Positions 56,556 through 64,000 of a DNA stretch of 64,000 bases are shown here, piece after piece (positions within the stretch are counted from its first letter, which is position 1; each line of letters starts with the position of its first letter). The position numbers and the translations under genes are program-made. This DNA comes from Jaapia argillacea MUCL 33604 (Eukaryota; Basidiomycota; Agaricomycetes; Jaapiales; Jaapiaceae), in NCBI GenBank assembly GCA_000697665.1, contig KL197710.1, forward strand, positions 604,078 through 668,077, read 5' to 3'. Under the pieces are notes generated by a model. That model saw nothing but the letters and a program-made list of their open reading frames with translations, had not been told where the DNA came from and did no database searches.

Positions 56556-59500
56556 GGCAGATTAGGCTTGACCCCTAAGAGGATAAAAAAATAAACCAAG
56601 AACAACCGAGGAGTGGGAGAGCATCCAACAACCGCTGAGGAAAATACAAAGGCACGCCGTTTCGGAATCGATCCATAGAGTAATTTCTGTCAGGGCGTTT
56701 ACGGGGGTGTAAGCTAAAAGCTGTGCATTATTCTGATCGGTCGCAAGCCTTGTGATCGACCTCCCGGCATTTACCACTATTTACTTCCGTTGGAACATTT
56801 GAACGATTTCATACAGCTGGCGTGTATGTAAACATTACAGGCTCGCCATGAGGCCAGGTATCCAAACGCCCCAATCTACTTGCCGACGCAGTCCCCAGGA
56901 CAGCGAATTGCCAGCGTTCCACCGTACCTGGCAATCACAAACCCACGACAATATACACCAGAGCGACGATACGGATCACAGTCATTATTGACTCCATGCA
57001 CTTGCTGATAGAGGTGCCTTTGATCCAAGCAGATCCAAGCCAATGGAATTTCGAATTCAAACTTTTTGGCTCTGGTATCGCAAATCAGCACCTCGACCTC
57101 GACGCTCGCTTGTGTGAAACTGGTCTAAAACGTGGTCGAGACTTGTGATGGTCGGGGTATCTGGCGAAAGAAGCTCCCGACAAGACAGATGTATCCACAA
57201 AACTCGCGAAAAATACGATGAATGGCGCGCATGTTGGCCAGTCAAAATGATAGGCTGGGTTTCGGCATGGTGTCCAATAATAACGAGCGTCTCAGGATGA
57301 GAGGCGTAGTGTGGACAGGTCGGGTATCTTCACGGTGGGTGGCCGGCGGTCTGGCTCTGATGAAATGGAATGGGGAACCAGGGGAAGAAGCAATCGGAAT
57401 ATGGTTGTGGTCACCGTGCGTTGCGCAGGTCGGGACGACCAGGCTTGTGATAAGCACAGACACTAATAGTTGACCCACTTAGTGGCAGTGGCACGCCCAG
57501 CTGCAGCGCCAACAGCCTGAAGCCAAGATGGATTGCGTGAAATGGGACCTAGGAATCCACGTCCGAAAGCACACATCGAACGGTAGTTCAGCGGAGGGCT
57601 GGCAAACAGATTCACATGAGATAAGCGGTCGAGCTGACGAAGATCTTGTACCTACTGGACAGACCAAGCACAATGAGTTCTGACAAGAAAAATTCCCGGG
57701 AGGCTGGGTACCGCCAAGAAGCCCGCCTCGAAAGGAATGGAACACGATGAGCCGTTGTATCGAGGGAGCGATGGCAAGTCAGCACATATCAGAACCCTCA
57801 ATAATCACTCTCGGTTCCGAGTCGTGTGGTCGGATCCCACAATCCTAAAGCCGTTGAAGACTCACAGTGCAGATCTTGGTGTCTGAGGCGAGGCCCCGAG
57901 AACTTGTGAAGCCTACGAGAGAACACGGCAGCCTGCTGTAAGGACTAAGAGAGAACATGCCGCGTAACAAGGCGAACGACATCCTATGTCGGGGAGAATC
58001 AGTACCATACGCCGGCACATTGTTTAAGAAAGCACAATCGAGAGGAACACGTACGTAGGGGAGTCGGAACAAGTATAAGAAGTGGAATATTGAATAACTA
58101 CGAGGTGCGATGCGAATCTGAAGCGCAGGACAAGAGCTCCGCTACAAGCTCGCCGTGGGATTTCAAACTCCAGGAAATGCAGGAAGGCCATAATCCTGGT
58201 CCCTCCAGGAATTCGGAAGAGAGTAAAGAAGCTAGGGTAGTCTTCAAAACAATCGCTGAGATGGGGGCAAAATGGGAGTGGGGAAATATCCAAAGAGGAA
58301 AGATGAGAAATGGAGGCGTAAGTTTGGGAGTCAGAGCCCAATCAGTCACAGTGACATCCGTGACTGTTCGGTTTGTAGGGGATCAACAAGGAGGCATTTT
58401 GCGGCTTTGCCAGTCTGTGCGGGGCACATTTGCCTCTAGTTCTTCAGAGGCTCCTCCCAGGGACATCTTGTCAGCTCTCGGACTTCTGTCGGTCTGATAT
58501 GCATTCCGTCTTGCTGTGAATCTGTTCAATGGCGGACTCTTCAGTTCGTATCGCCAGATGTCGGATCACCACAGGGGGAAGAGTCGAATAATATTCGATG
58601 AGAGTCTTTGCTTCGGAGCGTTCCTAGCTCAGCCGAGCTCCCCAAGGGAGTGCATCCGATCTGTGACATCGTGCAAGTACTCTCCGCCTTTCTCAAGAAC
58701 TGTACACCCCCAGAGTCGGATTGGGGGACAGGGGTCTCCGACAGTATTTTTGGATGCCCGTGTCTGGGCGTGCCGAGCAACTCAAGCAGTCTACGGTATC
58801 ATCGGAAAGTTGAGTTTTTGTTTGACCAGAAGCTCGAGCTCCTTGTTGCTCATCAGAAGGCAGTCGTACAATATATCAACGCGGCCCTGTTGTTATTTTC
58901 ATCAAGTACAAATCTCCCGGACATTGGCATGCCACAGCACAGAAGATCTCTCGTGGATGGTAGCGGTGATGCTCCTCGTCCACCCCATCCCGTGGTGTTG
59001 CCCTCCCGATAATAGGAGCCTCAGGAAACTATCTTTGGATTTATTGTCTAGAGCGTACGACGATCAAGAAGCCAGCGAGGATCAGGGCGCAGAAGCCAAA
59101 GCAAATCAGATGCTTGTTCGTTTGCCCTCAATCATCTCCCGAAGCGGAAACTCGACTTCCGAACTGGGAGGCTGACGTCGAGGAAGAACAGAAGCCTTTG
59201 TCGATCCTTGTTCTTCACATGCCCGATGATCCCGTACGTGCAATTATCACGCATTTACTGGTGGCTGACCCTCGTTCGAGTCGGACTTTCAATTGCGCTG
59301 GAGGGATACTTAAACCCTCCCCTTTCACCTATGTTCGACATCCTGCTTTCTTCCCCCCTCTGCTTTCTACATTTCCATCTCCTCAAGACCTCGCCCTTCT
59401 CATGCGCTCAAGAGTCTCATAGGTTTGTCGGCCGTTTCATTTCTTTCATTTCTCTCTCCCCTCCCCCATGACACGAGTATGGTCCGGCCCTTCTTTATGG

Positions 59501-60893
59501 GCTGAGCGGCTTAAGTGTCGCGACCTGCTACCACCCGAGGAGGAAAGGGAGTCCTGAGGAGTACTCAGCTCCCGCAGTGTCGATCGTCCGCCCCTCGTGT
59601 CCGAGCCAGGTGCGGTGGTTCCGTGCGTGTACACCCATGCCATGCGACATAAGAGTCGCGTCCCTGTTTGTAGTTGGCGAGGGACCTTTTTTACAGGTCC
59701 CGCAGGGCGACCACCAGTTTTTATTCCGAGCTAGGTTTTGGTCCAAAGTGACCTGGCGGCGCAAGATCCGCGTCTCTGGATGACGGCGAAGATGAGGATC
59801 TGACCGGAGGTTGGACTCGAGCCTGACAGAGCGACCCGCTCGTTTGGGCCAAGGACCGCCGTGGCAAAGTCTGCGGTTGGTGTCTTTCCTTGTGCTCGCT
59901 TCTCCGCCTGGCTCATATCATATCATAACCGTACCCTCACCTCATTATTACCCTTGTTACTTCTTTCTCTCTTTCCGGGTTGATGTGCGGTTGCCCTTTG
60001 GTTGTGTGTTGTTGTGTTTCACTTTACTGTTGACCTTTCTGCCCGAGGTCGCCATGGCCCACACTTGTCGGTATCCTTTCCTGGTGAGTCTTCCTTTTGT
60101 CTCTTTTGCTGCCGGCGTTGGATGAGGTTGTTTTCTTTCTACCGCCCCCTTAGCGGGGCCCCTTTCCCCCTCATGGTGCATGCCTCTTCGTGGCGAGGGG
60201 GATGAGTAGGTGTTCGCACCGAAACAAAAATGCACCGTCTAGACCCTCCATCTGTTTTGGTCATCCGACATAACTGTTGTGTGTTTCTCTTGAGCCGGAC
60301 TTACACTCTGACTCAACCACTGTTCAGGTACAATGCATCTTTGCGTCTTGAAGCACAGTTCTTTCCCTCTTTCGAATTTTTCGCTGGCAAGTCCTCCCCT
60401 CCTTCTCGACACATGTATTTCTGTGACGAAGGGGACAAATAATCCCCCCAAAACCAAATGCGCCTCAGATTGTTAGTGCCCTTGTCATTCTCTCTCTAAG
60501 ATTGTCGGCGCCAGGGCAGGACAGGGCAGAGTGCTGATATTAATTAAAGTACTCCGTTGTATCCTTTCTTACAAGTTTCCCCTTGACTCTTTATTTACAT
60601 ACCCGCCTGAAGCGGGTAATATATGAATCGAGATGAACCATACCCTCTAATGCGCTTCGTTCGAAGATAAGTAGCGGGATGCTCTAGTGTTTGGACTTAT
60701 ACCTTGCCTCGCACAGCCACAGGAAAAGAATGATTGATGGTCGCGACAGACGGTTTCAATTTCAATTCTGTTTCCGCCTTTATTCCACCCTTTCCAAGAG
60801 TTCATTGGTATCCGTCGCCGTGCACTGTGTGCCGCACGAATATTTGACTTATCGCCCATTCATCCCGTCTAAGTGATACTGGTATCCGCACAA
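56556..60893. other. 4.3 kb gene-poor interval
   Basis: The longest stretch without a convincing gene. The first 600 bases upstream of the RasGEF start must hold its promoter. From about 59430 to 60880 the plus strand is markedly CT-rich and could be an extended 5' region of the copper transporter gene. Several open frames up to 219 codons (58516-59175, +) show no domain, no splice-supported extension and no biased codon use I could see. A 78-codon frame with a signal-like start lies at 57242-57478 (-). No inverted or direct repeat of note was found by eye. Confidence 0.4.
57242..57478 (-). CDS. Candidate small secreted peptide (weak)
   Basis: A 78-codon frame starting MGQLLVSVLITSLVVPTCA, which looks like a signal peptide with a small-residue cleavage context, followed by THGDHNHIPIASSPGSP and a basic, Pro-rich tail. 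No family is recognised. The opposite strand is also open here, which lowers the weight of the frame. It stands in a gene-poor interval about 760 bases upstream of the RasGEF start, on the same strand. Confidence 0.2.
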   Translation of the reverse strand: MGQLLVSVLITSLVVPTCATHGDHNHIPIASSPGSPFHFIRARPPATHREDTRPVHTTPLILRRSLLLDTMPKPSLSF

Positions 60894-61942
60894 ATGGACG
60901 GTGGTTGGCAGGACCGCTTGCATCTTAGTTTCCTTGGCGAACATGTCTTGCTGGGTTCATTACGCCTTGATTCCTTCTGGCACTTCATCGTCGCGTCCCT
61001 CCTTACATTCTCAATCTGCTTGACCGAGAGGTATCGACGAATTTTATTCATCTTCCGACGTCCGATGCTAAGCAGCTGCCACCAGGGCGTTGACCTTCGC
61101 TCTGACGAAAAACTGGGTACCATTCGCTTCACTTCGCCGATCCAGATTTCGAAGCGCATTATGGAGGACCGTGTTGTATTGGGTCGTGACTTTCGAGAGA
61201 TTGTAAGCTGCTTCTTGACTACCACAGCTGATGTTCTCACCGCGGGTTCCTCAGATTGTACATGCTGATTGCCATGACATTTCACATTGGGTACGTCTCC
61301 TCAAGTTACGCCTAGTTCTTCTGCTCAACCTGCATCAGATTACTGGTGGTGACAGTAAGTCTACATCGCGTCTCTAACTTGACCCAAAGTTGAAAGCTGC
61401 ACTTCTCTGGCCTAGGTGACAACTCTGGCTCTGGGCCAATTCATCATCGAATACTACGAGATCCCTCAACAATCACAAGCACAATCACGAGAGTGCGTCG
61501 ATATCAATCTTATGCAGTGGCAGCGTCTGACAGCCACCATATGGGCAGGTCATTCCGACTGAAAGAACCCCTCCTCAACTCCCCAACATTCGCTTCAGAC
61601 CCATCCAACAACCCGGTCAGTGTCACAACCCGTCCCCGTTCAAAGTCAAAGCCGGATGCGATCTTTATCCATCCTGCTCAATCAAACCTAGCCCGAGCTG
61701 ACGCAGCTGCTATGGAGATGGGGATCGCGGGCGACACGGATCGCGTTAAAGGCAACCAGTATTCCATCGAGGACGACGCGTGGCAAACTGGGAAGGGGAA
61801 GGAAGTTGCTCGAGCTTTGTTACATGGCTCAAATGCGACAGCTGGACGTCGACAGCAATCCGCTCAACACGTCCGGCGGGAATCAGAACAGCGGTTGTTC
61901 CAGCTTGGGGAAGATACCTCCGATGATGAGCAGGACTCTTAG
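60894..61942 (+). CDS. Ctr-family copper transporter (SLC31)
   Basis: Spliced protein: MDGGWQDRLHLSFLGEHVLL, then TM1 SFWHFIVASLLTFSICLTER. After an intron come ALTKNWVPFASLRRSRFRSA and LWRTVLYWVVTFERL. TM2 is LYMLIAMTFHIG, carrying the MxxxM copper-selectivity motif (MLIAM). TM3 is VVTVTTLALGQFIIEYYE. The gene then continues with QSQAQSRD, splices a 39 bp intron (about 61493-61531) and reads HHMGRSFRLKEPLLN, ending in a 130-residue hydrophilic tail with stop at 61940-61942. Three TM helices and MxxxM define Ctr proteins, which form trimers that pass Cu(I). Two points are unusual: the N-terminal ectodomain has no Met-rich motif, and TM3 lacks the usual GxxxG. Both occur in intracellular or diverged Ctr members, so a vacuolar or low-affinity role is possible. 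Confidence 0.85.
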
Positions 61943-62099
61943 AAGATTACGTGCGTGAATTCCTGTACTCATCCCACACTCTTGTCCATTTCTTGTTCCT
62001 TCCGTAAATAATATATACGAGGGTGTTCACCCTACATCAAGCAAAATACATATCCGTCGTAACGTATCATCAATGTAACATCTGCCATAGACTGTATAT

Positions 62100-64000
62100 C
62101 TACTGTCCTTTGCCACTCCCTACCATGCCCGTACGTCTTGCAGGAAGCCCTCCTCGCTTCGCTTGCTGACTAGCCGAGCTACTCGCTCTCTCTGGCTCTG
62201 CCGTTCTCCGCTGCCATTGATCAATGAGCTTCCCAACACCCTGATATGGCCTCTCCGGCGAGGGAGATCGAAGGATAGGATCCTCCGGGGGTGCTAATGT
62301 TGGCTTCCTTTCAGGGAAGGTGGGTGTGCGAACGGTCTCTGTAACTGCAGCTTCGCTTTGCGGGAAGGCCGACGTCCGAGTAGGAGGCGCGTTGTCCGAC
62401 AGGACTTGCTCTGGTTTGGCGGGGTTCAATGGGAGCTCATTAGACGTCGCAGGCCGGGATGGGGTGGCGCCTGATAAGAAGTTTCTTTGCATCTCCGACA
62501 CATATGCAGATTCCTTTGGAGGAGGCATTGCGGAAGTAGCGCCGGTCCCAGTTCCAGTTGTAGATATTCTAGTCGGCGAAACTCTGTAGAACCGTGTGTT
62601 TGCACTTCCAGTCCCCGTCGTATCCTGAGTAGCCACCTTCAAACCCGCTGGTTTGACAGGTGGCACCATCGGTGAAACCGTAGGACCTTGACCCGTCACA
62701 TTCCCTCCGATAGACTCGAACCGTTGCACCATATTCGAGATCGAAGTTCGACGGTGAGATGGTCGAACCTTCGGGTTATCAGGCGGTGCTAAGCCAAGAC
62801 CTGCAGCCGAAGAAATAGGCTTGTTACCGCTTGGTTCTGCGCTCGTCTTCGAAGTAGGGAAGATGAACATGGAATGGGGACGGGATCTGCCCGGTGCTGG
62901 GGATGGTGCGGGAACAGGTGTTGGACTGACAACCGGAACGACAGAGGGTTGTTTACGATGCGACCTGGAAGATGGTCGTTTAGGGGACCGATCCCGAGGA
63001 ACAGGTTCATCCTTCTGTGTAGGGGGAGGCTGAGGTTCAGGAGAAGGCGTCGGCTTAGATGACGATAATGTTGGCGACCTTCGAACTTTGAATCTTGCGT
63101 CCGTACCAGCTCCAGAAGGCAGTGCAAGACTGTCGCCAACAGCTCCAAATTTCTCCTTCACTGGACTCTGACTCAGCCCTCCTCCCCACAAATCAACCAA
63201 ATCATGGACAGAACTCTGCCTGCCTTTAGATCTGGTCTTCCGTTTCTTGTCGTCCACCTTCACCACCTCCCTTGACTTTGCAACAGATCCATTGACGTCC
63301 TCCGGGCCAACTTCAGATCCACTCGATGACGAGGAAGGATCTGCGATCTTCGCATCTCTATGCGCCACGGGACTCCAGTTATCCGACAATGCAGTGTCTT
63401 TCCGAACATCGGTCTTGACTGGCGAAGGCCTACGTGCAGTAGCCGAAGGTATGCGACCTCTGTATGTCGGAGGTTTCAAGGGGGTGGGAGTATGAATCGG
63501 ACTGGGAGGCGTGATTTCGTTGGCCTGCGTAACAGCTTCCTGAGGAGATCTGATATTCAGGTTACTCTTCTCGATTACTGAGGCTCGTTTACTTGGCGAA
63601 TCGCGGAGGACTGGTGTGCTGAGTGCTGGGACGGCAGGTGTGGAACTCGGCGCGGGCACCAAGGAAGATTCATCATCCCCTCCCGTCAACCAATCCCGTT
63701 GCTGTTGAGCAAATGACCCAACAGCTTCCAAAGGTGATGTAGGGTCCGCGCTAGTGATGTCGATCAAGTCAAAGTTCGATCGAGTGGGTGTATGCTTAAT
63801 TGAAACCGAGCTACGATGTTTCCTCGATAACGTTGGCCGCCTCGGTGTCTTGAGCAAACCCTTGTCCTCCTCTGGTTCACCAAATCGCCTATTCTTGGAA
63901 TCACGCATAGCAATTCCCGTAACCTGCTGAGACCGAACCCCATCGTAATTGTGAGCAGGGAAACCAGCCCCGCCTCCAACCTTCTCCTTGTCTTTCGACG
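62100..64000 (-). CDS. Large disordered Ser/Pro-rich protein, 5' part beyond the window
   Basis: The frame is open to base 64000 and continues past the window, so this is the C-terminal part only (stop at 62100). It begins with KEKVGGGAGFPAHNYDGVRS and runs through long Ser/Pro/Thr-rich sequence. Islands stand out: MRDSKNRRFGEPEEDKG, SNFDLIDITSADPTSPLEAV, VHDLVDLWGGGLSQSPVKE, RRTSISNMVQRFESIGG and, near the end, GVGKLIDQWQRRTAEPE. Short conserved islands in disorder suggest binding motifs. The LIDQWQ and VDLWGGG islands remind me of C-terminal tails of fungal Ark/Prk (NAK-family) actin-regulating kinases, but no kinase domain is visible, so this is only a guess. Confidence 0.6.
   Translation of the reverse strand, partial: SKDKEKVGGGAGFPAHNYDGVRSQQVTGIAMRDSKNRRFGEPEEDKGLLKTPRRPTLSRKHRSSVSIKHTPTRSNFDLIDITSADPTSPLEAVGSFAQQQRDWLTGGDDESSLVPAPSSTPAVPALSTPVLRDSPSKRASVIEKSNLNIRSPQEAVTQANEITPPSPIHTPTPLKPPTYRGRIPSATARRPSPVKTDVRKDTALSDNWSPVAHRDAKIADPSSSSSGSEVGPEDVNGSVAKSREVVKVDDKKRKTRSKGRQSSVHDLVDLWGGGLSQSPVKEKFGAVGDSLALPSGAGTDARFKVRRSPTLSSSKPTPSPEPQPPPTQKDEPVPRDRSPKRPSSRSHRKQPSVVPVVSPTPVPAPSPAPGRSRPHSMFIFPTSKTSAEPSGNKPISSAAGLGLAPPDNPKVRPSHRRTSISNMVQRFESIGGNVTGQGPTVSPMVPPVKPAGLKVATQDTTGTGSANTRFYRVSPTRISTTGTGTGATSAMPPPKESAYVSEMQRNFLSGATPSRPATSNELPLNPAKPEQVLSDNAPPTRTSAFPQSEAAVTETVRTPTFPERKPTLAPPEDPILRSPSPERPYQGVGKLIDQWQRRTAEPERASSSASQQAKRGGLPARRTGMVGSGKGQ

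Noticed and set aside
59025-59115. Hydrophobic helix CFGFCALILAGFLIVV on the minus strand, like a tail anchor
   Set aside because: A stop lies directly in front of the segment in frame and the only nearby acceptor is a poor GAG. No upstream exon with coding character could be joined, so I do not call a gene.
58516-59175. 219-codon open frame in the gene-poor interval
   Set aside because: No domain, no consistent splice sites and mixed composition; alternate frames in the same place are also open. Likely chance.

Overview
This 64 kb window is nuclear DNA from a basidiomycete fungus, most likely Agaricomycotina. Nearly every gene is broken by many 45-70 bp GT-AG introns, exons can be as short as 11-22 bp, and the gene set is fungal: PDR-type ABC transporters, a LaeA-like methyltransferase, an SSP120-like EF-hand protein, a SIKE/SCI1-type STRIPAK protein and a Ctr copper transporter. 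I cannot name genus or species from sequence alone.

Layout. 1-4165 is the 3' part of a large, disordered, conserved fungal protein. 4509-11305 (-) is DOP1 (Dopey). 11433-13041 (-) is an acidic nuclear-looking protein, tentatively Ies4-like. 13954-14507 (-) is a GFA/CENP-V-type zinc protein. 15115-15588 is ATP synthase subunit e, 16059-17296 is IST1 and 18656-20152 is a LaeA-like methyltransferase. 20572-21540 (-) is an R3HCC1-like RRM protein, divergent from a SIKE/SCI1 coiled-coil protein (22126-23495). 23730-25157 (-) is a secretory-pathway EF-hand protein.

25726-39194 holds two head-to-tail full-length PDR/ABCG transporter genes. Between them sits a 797 bp insertion (31730-32526) made of two nearly identical inverted arms. 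Each arm carries a tRNA-like pol III A box and B box, and the whole is flanked by a 7 bp target-site duplication. This is the most unusual object in the window.

39376-64000 is dense housekeeping: prefoldin 1 (-), the U5 snRNP GTPase SNU114, calnexin with a textbook unfolded-protein-response element upstream, a COQ1-type polyprenyl diphosphate synthase (-), a Roadblock/LAMTOR2-like protein (-), a Mei2-like RRM protein (-), Rab5, and an SH3-RasGEF (-). A 4.3 kb gene-poor stretch (56556-60893) follows, then a Ctr copper transporter (60894-61942) and the C-terminal part of a large disordered protein that runs off the window (62100-64000, -).

Themes. Several neighbours act in membrane traffic and the endolysosome: DOP1, IST1, Rab5, LAMTOR2-like, the SSP120-like protein and calnexin. 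They do not form an evident co-regulated cluster. No rRNA gene, CRISPR array, confident tRNA gene, retroelement or transposase gene was seen. Exon boundaries were placed by eye from splice consensus and reading frame, so small errors are possible.
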